Shown in pieces: positions 20,490 to 30,110 of a DNA stretch of 64,000 nt. The notes below the pieces were generated by a model. That model did not search any database. It worked only from the letters and a program-made list of their open reading frames with translations, and was not told the DNA's origin. The DNA lies in contig JAJHZJ010000694.1 in assembly GCA_023548195.1 (NCBI GenBank), positions 3,316,501 to 3,380,500 on the forward strand, given 5' to 3'. This stretch comes from Bettongia penicillata ogilbyi. Taxonomy: Eukaryota > Chordata > Mammalia > Diprotodontia > Potoroidae. How positions within the stretch are numbered: position 1 is the stretch's first letter; every line of letters starts with the position of its first letter. The position numbers and the translations under genes are program-made.

Positions 20490-21265
20490 GACAAGTGATC
20501 ACCTTGGACCTGTGGGGGGAGGGAAGGGGAAATCTAACACCCCCTCCTCTGCAGGCAGCCCATCATCCCATTCTGGTTTTGGATATCTCTAATTATTAGA
20601 AAGGGCTTTTTTTCCCTGATAGCAAACCAAAATTTGCTTCTTTACAACTTATACCATCACTTCCATTTTGCCCTCTGGGGCAACAGAATCAATCCAATCC
20701 CTCTTCCACTTGAGAGTCCCTCAGATACTTGAAGATAGCTGTCAAATTCCCCCTGGATCTCTCTAGTCCAGGCAGAACATGCCAGCTCCTTCCACTGATC
20801 CTTCTATGCTACTTTCACTAGCCAAAGTGCTCTTGGACACACTAGCTTATCTATCTGTTATCCTTAAACAGCACACTCAGAGGTGAACACAATCCAGTGC
20901 ACAGAACTGAGTAGAATGGGAATATCACTTCATCTTTCTGGAAGCAATGCCTCCTTTAATGCAGCCCAACTTTGTGTTAGCTTTTTTTTTGACTGATACA
21001 ACACGTTGCTAACTCATTTGGAGCTTGTAGTCCTCTAAAACCCCCAATATCTTTTTCAAAACAGTTACTGTCTAAAGCACATACCTTCCCTATCTCATAC
21101 TTGTGAACTTAATTTTTTTCCAAATGAACATTTACATTTCTAAATCTTGGGGATATTACTCTCAGTATTCTATGAAGCTTTCTAGGGCTATAAATTGCAG
21201 ATAAGAGTCTGACTTTCATTGGTAGAGGAAGTTCCTTATCCAGAGCTACCTATGTCAATGAAATT
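20490..21265 (-). mobile_element. CR1/L3-clade LINE fragment
   Basis: On plus, ordered blocks of antisense CR1-type 3' ORF2 sequence: 'ctctaattattagaaagggc', 'ttgccctctggggcaacaga', 'cagatacttgaagatagctg', 'aacacaatccagtgcacaga', 'aatgcagcccaactttgtg', 'gagcttgtagtcctctaaaa', 'catacttgtgaacttaattt'. This order is characteristic of the C-terminal part of CR1-type LINE ORF2. Strongly diverged; no open frame. Confidence 0.7.
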
Positions 21266-21627
21266 ACCTTGTCTCTTCCCCTATGCCCTAAGGTATAAAT
21301 GATCAGAAGGACTGGGGACTTTGAGTAAAAGAATAAGTGATTCCTGATGTGTCTTATAAGAACAAAAATCTGGAAGAAAAGGAAAAGATAACACTTCAGT
21401 CTAGAAGGAGGATCTGAGATCAGAACATCTTTGGGACTGAGGCATTGGACACTGGGTTGAGTTAGGACATAGAAAGTAACTGGATGTTTATGAAAATCAG
21501 AGAGCATTGAATGAGAAAGGGATTTAGAATGTATCCAAGTCAAATTCCTGGCCAAATGGATGAAGATATAGCAGGAGAAGTTTTTTTTTGGCAGGGGGAG
21601 ATATGGGTGGGTAGGGAGATTTTAAAC
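21266..21627. other. Unassigned intergenic sequence
   Basis: No gene. The minus frame 21555-21250 has no recognisable domain. Confidence 0.35.
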
Positions 21628-21780
21628 TGTTCAGGAGCTCTTAATCTTATGAATTTTACTTTATGTATTTAAAAACATTATTTTGAGAAAACTGTCTATA
21701 GGTTCCACTAAACTACTAAAGAAATCCATGACGCAAAGTTTCTTTTAGTTGTGGCTTCAGAGAATAAAAAAACTTCTAAT
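21628..21780 (+). mobile_element. Short-inverted-repeat DNA transposon (hAT-like MITE)
   Basis: 'gagctcttaatcttatgaat', 'aaaaacattattttgagaaa', 'aaatccatgacgcaaag'. Plus orientation of the family described at 17240-17462. Confidence 0.55.
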
Positions 21781-22099
21781 TGATAAAGGTCATGGTTTAA
21801 GAGTTTGTGGGAAAGCGTCCGTCATAGGAGTGGCAAGTAGCTTCTTTGGGATTTTACGAGACAACTCATTGTTCAACCCACTCTTTTTGAACTGTGACCA
21901 CTTTGCCCTATGAGTCCCCATCTCTCTGGTTCATGACCCCTTCAATATAATGATAAAATGGGGCATATTCATATTTTTAGTAACATAAACGTAATGCAGT
22001 TTAAAAAATAAAAAAAAAATTTTTCTATGAAATGCTTCACAGTAATGGAAGGAAAAGTACCACCCATATCTCTTAAAGCTGACTGTTCTTAGAAATGTC
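21781..22099. other. Unassigned sequence
   Basis: Bases 21880-22020 contain 'gaactgtgaccactttgccc' and 'ggttcatgaccccttcaata', perhaps another DNA transposon relic. No gene. Confidence 0.3.
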
Positions 22100-22400
22100 A
22101 TTTATTTATTTATTTTTGGGTGGGTGAGAGGGACAGATAGAAAAATGAAGGCAGTCGGGGGGGAATTGCTTAGATGTAGGCACTGCATTCCGTCAGCTCT
22201 GTCTTTATTTAATGGCTTTGAACCCAATGGGGCATGTCGAATTTCCTGCTGTGATCATCTGTACACATTTATCCAGAGCAAGGCACAGGGAAATGTTACT
22301 AGTGTGAAGCCACGCATGGAAAACATTCACCTTTGTGTGTGAGTAATTCCCATCCTTGGGAGCAGCTGGCAGATTACTTCCCCATGAAACCCCCAAAACA
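22100..22400. promoter_or_regulatory. Candidate conserved noncoding element
   Basis: Repeat-free block with retained CpGs ('cattccgtcagctctg', 'gcatgtcgaatttcctgc', 'gaagccacgcatgg') and no sustained coding frame. It lies just upstream of the candidate exon block. Constraint is inferred, not measured. Confidence 0.4.
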
Positions 22401-22479
22401 TCCCCCCCTCAAAAAAAACCTTAACCCAAACCCTCTTACCACATAGGAAGAAAAACAAACAAACAAACCACATCCCAAG
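22401..22479. repeat. A-rich and (AAAC)n-like patch
   Basis: Contains 'aaaaaaaacc' and 'caaacaaacaaac', separating two repeat-free blocks. Confidence 0.6.
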
Positions 22480-23010
22480 CCTTCCTTTCTGGCTTATTCA
22501 TTTACCTTGAATACCAGCATTTGGGGTGAACATTACTGCTCATTAAGATCAAGGTGCAATTGGCAGCATGTCTAGCTAGAGAGAATTAGTCTATAGGATA
22601 TGAACTGCAGGGATCATTTCAAATCTCAGTTCATGTTTGTGCTGAGATGGGGAGAACATTATTCAGAGCCCAGAGGGGACCCATGGGTATGTTTGCTCAG
22701 GTGGGTTTTATTCTCCTTTGCAGGAATAACTTCAGTTGCACGATTGACATTTAAACCAGTTCTTAGCACTGATCGGGAGCAGCTGTTGAGCAGAATTTCA
22801 ACAGAACACCGCCGCCTAAGCAAAGGTATGTGTCTCGCTGACACAGGGAGCCAAGTTATTCGGCAGGGTGCTTGTGTTCATTTGAATACCAAGTATAGCC
22901 CTAAGACCAATGCCAGATTTTCAGCTTAAAGGCCTTGCGTTTAAAATATGCCGCTGTGTAGGGGCCAGTGCTTTTTAGTCTTGCAGGACAGCGACAATGT
23001 AGGAGGCACA
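22480..23010. promoter_or_regulatory. Repeat-free constrained-looking block around a candidate exon
   Basis: No transposon recognised in 530 bp. Holds 'gtgaacattactgctcatta', 'ggcagcatgtctagctagag' and the exon-like segment 22724-22825. High proportion of non-AT-rich, CpG-retaining sequence compared with neighbours. Confidence 0.4.
22724..22825 (+). CDS. Candidate 102-nt cassette exon of an unknown gene
   Basis: Upstream, a polypyrimidine tract ending 'ttctcctttgcag' (22711-22723) gives a strong splice acceptor. Downstream, 'AAAG|gtatgt' gives a strong donor at 22826. The interval is 102 nt, a multiple of three, and is open in one frame with phase 1 at both ends, so it could be included or skipped without a shift. 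The frame reads GITSVARLTFKP... ending ISTEHRRLSK. The other two frames have stops. I do not recognise the peptide and see no other exon of the same gene in the window. A poison exon, a noncoding RNA exon or a chance arrangement are alternatives. Coordinates exclude the intronic part of the longer open frame (22600-22929). Confidence 0.45.
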
Positions 23011-23254
23011 GTCCAAGGGCAAAGCCTGTGGAATTTGGCTCATCTTGCTTCAGGTTGATTGGTTTGGCTTCCAGTGTGCGGGTCAGGGTAGATCCCAGCT
23101 GTGGAGAGGAGGCTAGGTTGGAGACCGACTAGTTCCTGGAGTCACCTTAGCAGGAGATGTTGCAGGATCTTTGACCTTCAAGCTGTCACTGCCTCTGACT
23201 GACTGCCAAGCTAGCATCCTCTCGGAATGTTAGTCTCATTTCTAAGGGTGACCC
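23011..23254. other. Unassigned sequence
   Basis: GC-richer than average, no repeat recognised, no gene. May extend the block at 22480-23010. Confidence 0.3.
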
Positions 23255-23870
23255 ATTTCTTAGAGATGATCTCATCTAATACTCTTATTATAGATGAGAC
23301 TAGCACACTGGTTCAGGCCCTAATCATCTACCTCTCACCCAGACTATAGTTTCCTCGTTTGTATGCCTATTTATTTCTCTTTTCTGTTCTTTTCAATCTG
23401 TCCACATATCTGCCAAATTAATTTTCCCAAGACCCAAGTCTGCCCATGCCTAAATTGATCTTTTCTTAAAACCTTCAGTGCCTACCTATTTTGACTTAAA
23501 GGACAACATACAAACCCCTTACCCTAGTCTAGTTCCCACCTTACTTTTCTGGACATTTCTCTTAGTACTCTGTTTCGTGTAGTGTATGTCCTCCTTGATG
23601 TTTTCTGAAGTTGACATTGTGACATCTCGCTTCCATGTATTTGTTCAAGTTATAACTCATGTGGAATGTACTCCTTTCCCAGTGCCTCAACTTTTCAGAA
23701 CTTTTCCTTCAAGACTCAGCTCAGGTGCCACCTCCCCACTTTCTGGATGACCCTGGTTGTTATTTCTCTCTCCTAATTGAAAGATTCTTAAAGCTTTTTC
23801 TGATTTTTCCCTTTGCCTTCTTTCCTCAGTAATATTTTTGATATCAGGAAGGAAACAAAAATTGATTAAG
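23255..23870 (+). mobile_element. L2 LINE fragment (3' ORF2 region)
   Basis: Ordered L2 blocks: 'ggttcaggccctaatcatct', 'aaccttcagtgcctacctat', 'ggacaacatacaaacccctt', 'tggaatgtactcctttccc', 'agactcagctcaggtgccac', 'ctttctggatgaccctgg'. Degraded coding remnants only. Confidence 0.8.
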
Positions 23871-23871
23871 C

Positions 23872-24058
23872 ACCTATTTTGTGCCAGTCACTGAGCTACT
23901 ATTTATTATCCTCATTTTTTAGTTGAGGAAACTAAGTCAGACAGAGGTTAACTGATTTGCCCGGGATCACACAGCTATGCAGTACCTGAAGATACATTTG
24001 GACTCAGATCTTCCTGACTCCAAATTCAGGGTCCTATCTCCTGTGCTGTCCATGGAGA
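23872..24058 (-). mobile_element. tRNA-derived SINE / MIR-type, antisense
   Basis: On plus: 'ttgtgccagtcactgagc', 'tagttgaggaaactaagtc', 'gatcacacagctatgcagta', 'cagatcttcctgactccaaa', 'cctatctcctgtgctgtcca'. Abuts the L2 upstream. Confidence 0.8.
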
Positions 24059-24299
24059 AAAGGTCAGTCCTTACAACCAACTGCTGCCCATGGGACAGGT
24101 AAGAGACTCCTTGTAGCAATCAGGCATCCTGAAGGAGATGTAGAAGCCAAAATGTGCAAGCAAGTTAAACTACTCAAATGGAGGTAAACCAGTCTTTGAG
24201 CTTAAGACCCCTAGGAATAGCAATATCCTTCAGATAGTCAGCTCTGTTTTCAGCCTACTCCTTGAAGTCACTTTCTAAGGAATCTTCTAGGAAATCTAG

Positions 24300-24460
24300 A
24301 GATGAGACCTGACAATTGCTTCTACAAGTGTTGCATCCCTTGCTTCCATAGCTAATGAAGCCTTGGAAAAGGAAGTTCTTGACAACAAAGTCCTTGACAT
24401 TGTCAAATAGTTCAGCATCAGAATCTGATATGGTTTTATCAGTGGAAACCACTTTAAATA
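24300..24460 (+). pseudogene. Y-box/cold-shock-domain protein pseudogene fragment, copy 1
   Basis: Frame near 24369-24443 reads like the start of a Y-box protein cold-shock domain: KEVLDNKVLDIVK, then a stop, then F-S-I-R, ending YGFI. The functional proteins bind nucleic acid through this domain (RNP1-type aromatic residues). In-frame stops destroy it. It aligns without gaps to 62891-62963 with roughly three quarters identity. Looks like a processed-pseudogene piece or a dispersed derivative. The YBX3-type paralogue seems closest by eye. Confidence 0.5.
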
Positions 24461-24534
24461 AGATTTGTTATCTGGTTCTTTGCCTTTGTACCCTAAGGAT
24501 GATAGGAGCTTTATGATTTCCTATGTGTGTTGTT

Positions 24535-24660
24535 TTTCCTTGTTAGGAGGTAAGTTCCTTGAGAGAAATGATTGTTTTAATTTTATATTTGCATCACTAT
24601 GCTAAGTACAATATTTTGCACAGAACAAGTGCTTAATAAATGCTTTTTTCACTCATTCAT
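24535..24660 (+). mobile_element. L2 LINE 3' end
   Basis: 'ggtaagttccttgagagaaa', 'gcatcactatgctaagtaca', 'caagtgcttaataaatgct'. Typical L2 tail. Confidence 0.7.
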
Positions 24661-25689
24661 ATGCTGTTGGGTTACAAGATCTGGCTGTGGTTCTACCCTG
24701 TTGGTTGGGTTTTGAATGAGGTGACAGATGGTGTCAGCTTTCTGAGGACCAGCCTAGTTAAGCACAGTCATTAGACTGATCACTATATGATGAAGCCTTT
24801 CGCCATGGCCACTCATGAAATACAAATATATACAGAATCATCTAAGCCTTTCCTTCTCCCATCTACTTTTGTCTTTATAGAAGCAAAGTGTAGACATATA
24901 GTGTGGAGGGCTATTAAAATGATACAGTTTTGGAACTCTATATAAATATTAACTAGAATCTCAATGGGAAATCCTTGTCCAATATCAACAAGTAGATAAA
25001 CCATCAGAGAAAATGAACAATCTAAATCTTCATCTCCTCATCAAAAAATGAAACCAGAAGATAGAAGATCATTAGAACTAAATGCAGGGATGGCTCCTGG
25101 GTTCTGCTTGGAGAGTCAAAGGAAGGAACTGGCAGATGTTGAACCATTGGGACCATTTTATATAGTCTGGGCTGGTTTCCTTTTAATGAAATGGGTGGCT
25201 GTCCTTGGGATTTGGTTGGTTTAGGGGATTGGTACTTGATTTATTGGTTTAACTTCCTTACCCAATGCAAAAAGCCCAATTGTATTGGGGCTCCAAAGAT
25301 TTTAGAGAAGTTTCCATTCCCCTAAAGTGATGCCTTCCTTACTGAATATTGCTGATTGCTCCAGTGAATTCAGAGATAGGGAGGAATGACATTCTATTCT
25401 AATTTAATTAGGAAATATATCCTTTATATTAATGGGTAAAGTTTTTTTTTATTGCATTCAGTGGTTTACATATGCATTGTGACATTCTAGCCCTGAACTT
25501 GAATCACTGGCATAGTTTGAACTACTTTTGCCCTGGAATAACAATTAGTTTTCATGATGAATTCAAGGCAATAGGAAGCTTTATTTTATGGAATCTTTCA
25601 TATTTCAGTGTTCATGATCAGAATTTGCAAAAGGATCATGATGAAAATAATTGTAGAGGATAAAGAAGTAGAGAAATTCTAAGAGGAAC
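24661..25689. other. Unassigned intergenic sequence
   Basis: No gene or diagnostic repeat recognised in about 1 kb. Frames here are short and unsupported. Confidence 0.35.
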
Positions 25690-26559
25690 TTGATAAGACC
25701 CTCTGAATTAAATCAACATGTACTTTGATACTCATTGGAATTAATACAAGAATGGGCATGGGCAATAACAAAAAGAATTTGAAAATAAAGATCAGGAATT
25801 ATGATGAGAAAATTCAAAGATTTATGATAACTCTGCTGACACTTCTATGTCATGAATACATTCTTTGAGAAAAGTACTAAGATAATCTGGATGTGGTGAG
25901 CACTGAATAACATCACAAAGGACCAGTAGATTATATTTTAACAGACAGAGCATAATTAATAATTGTTGTGGAAATCATTGATGGATCAGTTTGTGTGAAG
26001 TTAGACCAATGACTTCTAAGAGTATAAATCAAGGTGAAAGAAAAGTTAGAAGAAAAATAAAATGAGAAAAATGTATGGCATGTAGTTAAAATGACTTCAT
26101 CTTGAGCTGTTTGAACAGGTTATTGATGCTGAAAAATAGGATAGGGATAGAAGAAAGGATGTCAATACCAATTACAATAATTCCATACAAAAGTTTAACC
26201 AATATAATCAATTGCCATGACAAGGAGACCAAAAGAAGCTTAAAATCATCTTCCTAAGCAAGAGAGAGATAGACATAGTAACCAAGGATAACTCTGGTTA
26301 TTATAAACACTTATTTGTAAGCTCTTATAGACAAGGATGATGGAAAATTCTGAGTGCAATTATGAAATAGTGAGAAGCTTTGATGGGAAAAACAATCTAA
26401 AGAAAGCTTAAGTTTTCTAAGTAGTCACATAGACAATATATAAGGATGAAACTGGAAAGAGGATAGCAAACAGACAAAAGATGAATAAGATCTGCAAAAG
26501 CTTTTTTTAAACAATAGTCTTGACATGGCCCCATGATGTTTAGAGTGTAATACCACAGT

Positions 26560-26720
26560 TGTCAGATGTTTGCTTTGTGTGTATTTCATGTTGTCTTCTC
26601 CATTAGATTGTAAGCTCCTTGAGGGGAGATATTGCCTTTTGCCTTTTTTTGTATCTCCATCGCTTAGCACAGTGCCTGGCAAATAGTAGATGCTTAATAA
26701 ATGTTTATTGAATTAAATCA
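26560..26720 (+). mobile_element. L2 LINE 3' end nested in the RTE LINE
   Basis: 'gattgtaagctccttgaggg', 'tttttttgtatctccatcgc', 'cttagcacagtgcctggcaa', 'gatgcttaataaatgtttat'. Sits between the endonuclease and RT segments of the RTE copy, so it is younger than that copy. Confidence 0.8.
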
Positions 26721-26997
26721 AGGAGGTGGAAGTGGCACTGAAGAGACAAAAAAAGGAGGAAAGGTAGCTCATGCATGTCTGATTCTGAGAGTATTGAAGA
26801 ATGAGTTCTCAAAGTTTCTGAAGCAAAGGACGATACAAAATTCATGTAAAAATTTCTGACCCCATATTTACAAAAAAAAAGGTGATGGAGATAAGTATTG
26901 AATTATACGCCTACCTTCCTATCTAGATCAAATATTCATGAAAATAAAATATAAATGCATTCAGGGCAAGAATGTACTGGACCCGACTTGAACCGGT

Positions 26998-27410
26998 TCA
27001 GGGGAGCTAGTTGTTAAATTTTTCAGTCTGAGTATTTACACCTCAGAAACAATATAAATCAGGGCTTGATTTATTGTTTTGTTGACTGTCTAGACTGTAA
27101 AATATGTGAGAGAGAATATTAACAATGCAGTTTAAATTAAAAAGTGTGTTGTATTTGCATTTTTTTCTAGATAATAGCTAATAAAAATAGCCAATATTTC
27201 AATAGTGTTTACTTTGTGCCAGGTCCTATTCTCAGTGATCCTCCCAACAATCCTAGAGGGTAGGTGTTATTACTTTTCCTATTTCACGGATAAAGTTGAG
27301 GCTTTAGTTTAGTGACTTGGCCAGTGTCACAGCTAGTAATTTCCTAAGCCCCTAGATACAACAATCTAGCTGTTGGTTGCTAAACATTTACCAGTACATC
27401 CTGATTCAGG
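26998..27410 (+). repeat. Dispersed repeat family X, copy 2 (interrupted)
   Basis: 'gttaaatttttcagtctgag', 'tatttacacctcagaaacaa', 'aaatcagggcttgatttatt', 'attaacaatgcagtttaaat' run to about 27165. The end block 'aaacatttaccagtacatcc' appears at 27385-27405, after a MIR insertion. Nested inside the RTE LINE. Confidence 0.6.
27166..27384 (-). mobile_element. MIR-type SINE nested in repeat X
   Basis: On plus: 'actttgtgccaggtcctatt', 'ggtaggtgttattacttttc', 'cggataaagttgaggcttt', 'cagtgtcacagctagtaatt'. Antisense MIR order. It separates two parts of repeat X copy 2. Confidence 0.7.
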
Positions 27411-28600
27411 GCATTCTAAGGAATCAGGCAGATTCTTTCAAATGATGTTTCCTAGTAGACTACTCCTACACTATGCAATAGATGAAAATTTGGACAGAAT
27501 ATGAGTCTCTCAGTTCCCATTGTTTGTTGATTCTGATAAAGCATGTAATTTGGTACAATAAAATGTTTCCTTAAGTATTCTTTTCCAACAAGGTATCTCA
27601 TGTATATGTCAAAATTATATAAGATTTCTTGAAAGATATAACCAGAGAGATAACTTTGCCTGGCAGCTTTCTGATCATAAAAATTAGGTGAGGCATAAAA
27701 TAGGGAAATGTATGCTAACCAAAAGCATTTGGTACTTTCCTAAAAAAAAATTCCAGCTCAGTGCCCAAGTTGAAAAGTAGTTTTCTAGAGATTCTTATGT
27801 TACTGTTTGCAGGTGACATTATAGCATTTTCACCAAACCAAAGAACACTATAGAGTTTCTTAAATGAAATGCATAGGCATTCAAAAAAATTTTCCTAACA
27901 ATCCACAGAAGGAAACCAAGTGGATGAAAAGTGCCTATTGACTAGACATAGTCTGACGGATAATCACCTATGGCTCATCTGTCAGTATATGTATCATGAA
28001 CAGAGACCACAACTGGAAAATGAGTTGTGCTCCAAAAAAACCAGAGAAAAAGAATGGACTGAATTTCCTTTGTGAGATGTTAAGGATTTTTGAATACCAT
28101 GAGCTTGTCCTTGAAACAAAGATCAAATGAAATTCATAACAAGATTATTTTGCTGGTGGTGTTACATACTTGCAATTCAAGATTAAATAGACCACTATAG
28201 TCTCTAAAGAATCGAAATTAAGTAAATCCCAAAGGACAACAAAGATGTGTTTTGTGAGAGTGAATATAAACAAGGAATTATAATGGAGTAAAAGATGTGA
28301 TGAATGAAAAAGAACAGGGGTTGGAGATGAATTCGGAGCAATAACCGGTCCTTAACCTGAGGACAGCCCATATACTCTGCCAACGTCTTGATAGTGTCAA
28401 CAGAAAGTAAAAAAAGACCCCTAGAAAGATGAGTGAATCCTCTTGGGACGCTTAGAGGAAGCTATGGACAAGTTACAAAGGATAAGCCAGCATGGTGCAA
28501 GTAATACATTAACAGGAAAACAGGTACATTTGAGTGTCATGTTGATATAAGGTACAAACATTGTCTAGAAATTTTCCTACGTAATTTTTGTTAATTTCTT

Positions 28601-28899
28601 ATCAATGCGACATTCAACATGCTATAATGGCTAGAGGACTGACCTTCCTGTCAGAAAGTTGTGGATTCAAGTGCTTCTCATCCATGTTTCATGACCACAG
28701 ACAAGGCACTCAAGGCCATAAATTATAGGTGAGTTGCAGTTAGCATTTGTGGAGTGAATTTCCACAAGAGGAGTCCTGATGTGGACGAAACAATAATTAT
28801 GCTGTATTTATTATGGATTTTTTGGATTTACATGCCAACTGAGGCCCTGAGAACACTGAAGAGCTATGTGTTATACCAGTACATGCTGTGTTTGTGGGA
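28601..28899. other. Unassigned sequence
   Basis: A weak MIR-like head near 28620-28690 ('ggctagaggactgaccttcc', 'gtggattcaagtgcttctc'). No gene. Confidence 0.35.
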
Positions 28900-29103
28900 G
28901 AAGTAGAGAGATGGTGTCATGGAAAGAGTTCAGGACTCAGAATTTGGAAACAAAGGTTTGATTCTTGCGGAGAATACTTACTAGCTATGTCATTCCAGGC
29001 AAGCCACTTATTAACTCCTTCATATGCCAGTTTCCCCTACTGTTAAATGAGGTTAATAGTATTAGTATTCTCTGACTCACAGGGTTGTGAGGAAATCATT
29101 TAA
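28900..29103 (+). mobile_element. MIR-family SINE
   Basis: 'ggtgtcatggaaagagttca', 'gtttgattcttgcggag', 'actagctatgtcattccagg', 'cagtttcccctactgttaaa', 'actcacagggttgtgagga'. Complete MIR order. Confidence 0.8.
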
Positions 29104-29240
29104 TATTGAGGCACCGGGGTGGTCCAGTAGATAGAGCACGAGGGCTGCACTCAGGGCTCTGGTGAGGATCAGATGATGAGATGATTCTTAAACATTTAGC
29201 ACAGTACCTGGCACATAGTAAATGCTATGGAAATGTTGAC
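29104..29240 (+). mobile_element. Marsupial SINE fragment with internal deletion
   Basis: Starts with the tRNA-like head 'ccggggtggtccagtagata' and 'gagcacgagggctgca', then jumps to the tail 'taaacatttagcacagtacc' and 'ggcacatagtaaatgct'. The middle is missing. It directly follows the MIR. Confidence 0.7.
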
Positions 29241-29432
29241 ATTATTATTATTCTATACCTTAAAGTACTACGTAAACATGACTTACTAGAGCTGTTTGGG
29301 ACAGTATGAATATACTGTAATAAGGTCATCCCTCTTCGGACATAGGCTATTGTTCCAGCCTGGGACACATTTTTATTCACTCATTTATTCATTTAACAAA
29401 TATTTATTGAACCATGACTTTATTTAATGTGG

Positions 29433-29440
29433 TGCTAGGC
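29433..29440. repeat. 8-bp target duplication of hAT MITE, left
   Basis: TGCTAGGC here, TGCTAGGA at 29643-29650: 7 of 8 positions agree. Eight base pairs is the hAT target-site length. Confidence 0.7.
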
Positions 29441-29642
29441 AAGGGGTGGGGCACCTGCAACTTCAAGGCCACATGTGGCCCTCTAAATCTTCAAGGGCGG
29501 CCCTTTGACTGAATCCAAACTTCACAGAACAATCCCCTTCATAAAAGAATTTGTTCTGTAAAACATGGATTCAGTCAAAAGGTTGCATTCAAGGTCCTAG
29601 AAGGCCACATGTTGCCTTGAGGCCGCAGGTTCCCCACTCCTG
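29441..29642. mobile_element. hAT-type (Charlie-like) MITE, 202 bp
   Basis: Nearly palindromic. The left arm (aaggggtggggcacctgcaa, ccacatgtggccctct, ggccctttgactgaatcc) is the inverse of the right arm (ggattcagtcaaaaggttgc, aggccacatgttgcct, gccgcaggttccccactcct). No coding capacity, so it was moved by a transposase from elsewhere. A related, internally deleted copy lies at 45873-45968. Confidence 0.88.
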
Positions 29643-29650
29643 TGCTAGGA
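29643..29650. repeat. 8-bp target duplication of hAT MITE, right
   Basis: TGCTAGGA, matching 29433-29440 at seven of eight bases. Confidence 0.7.
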
Positions 29651-29689
29651 ACTGGCAAGGATATGAGTAAGTGTAAGACACAGAATTTG

Positions 29690-29740
29690 CCTTCTCTCCC
29701 TCCCTCCTCCTCTCTTCCCCCGCTCCTTCCCAAGGAGAGG
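29690..29740. repeat. Pyrimidine-rich low-complexity tract
   Basis: C/T-rich stretch (ctctccctccctcctcctct) with no other content. Confidence 0.75.
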
Positions 29741-29859
29741 TAAGCTTATCTTAATTGTAAACCTGAGACAGATAAAGAAAAAAATTCGAATTCAAAGCAC
29801 TATTTGGCAAATACCAGGTAGGTTGTATAAACCATAAGTGCTATTGTCAGTGGATCAGC

Positions 29860-30110
29860 TAGCCTTTATTAGGTACCTGTTATGTGCCAGTCACTGTGCT
29901 AAACTCTGGAGATTTATAAAAAAGACCCCCCACTCAAAAAAATCCCATCCTAAACTCTAAAAAAAATGAATCAAGCTAGTAACATTAACATTAACAACAG
30001 AAACCTAGTCTCTACTGTGAGGGAACTGACAATGTAGTGGAGATGCCTTTCAGCTGGGTGGGTCAGGAAAGGGTTCCTGGAGATGGGAGGACTTTTAGTC
30101 AGGCCTTAAA
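29860..30110. repeat. Ancient mammalian interspersed repeat
   Basis: 'cctgttatgtgccagtcact', 'gtgctaaactctggagattt', then 'tgggtcaggaaagggttcct' and 'agtcaggccttaaagggtat'. Same series as parts of 55030-55340 and 55455-55570. Family not assigned. Confidence 0.5.

Larger units (their letters stand above)
25690..28600 (+). mobile_element. RTE-clade LINE, decayed ORF2, with nested insertions
   Basis: Broken frames follow the order of an RTE ORF2. Endonuclease end: a stretch near 25755-25960 reading NNKKNLKIKIRNYDEKIQ, then ITKDQ before a decayed 'DYILT'-like segment. Reverse transcriptase start: 26722 onward reads EVEVALKRQ, then VLKNEFSKFLKQR and KKKGDG, like the RTE RT N terminus. Catalytic box: near 27795-27835 reads MLLFAGDIIAF in place of the usual FADD. 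C terminus: near 28400-28440 reads KKRPLERW. Interrupted by an L2 tail (26560-26720) and repeat X with a MIR (26998-27410). Many stops; dead. The clade call rests on motif order. Confidence 0.6.

Noticed and set aside
22600..22929. Full 109-codon ORF as the coding unit
   Set aside because: The splice sites inside it limit the plausible coding part to 22724-22825; the rest reads as intron.
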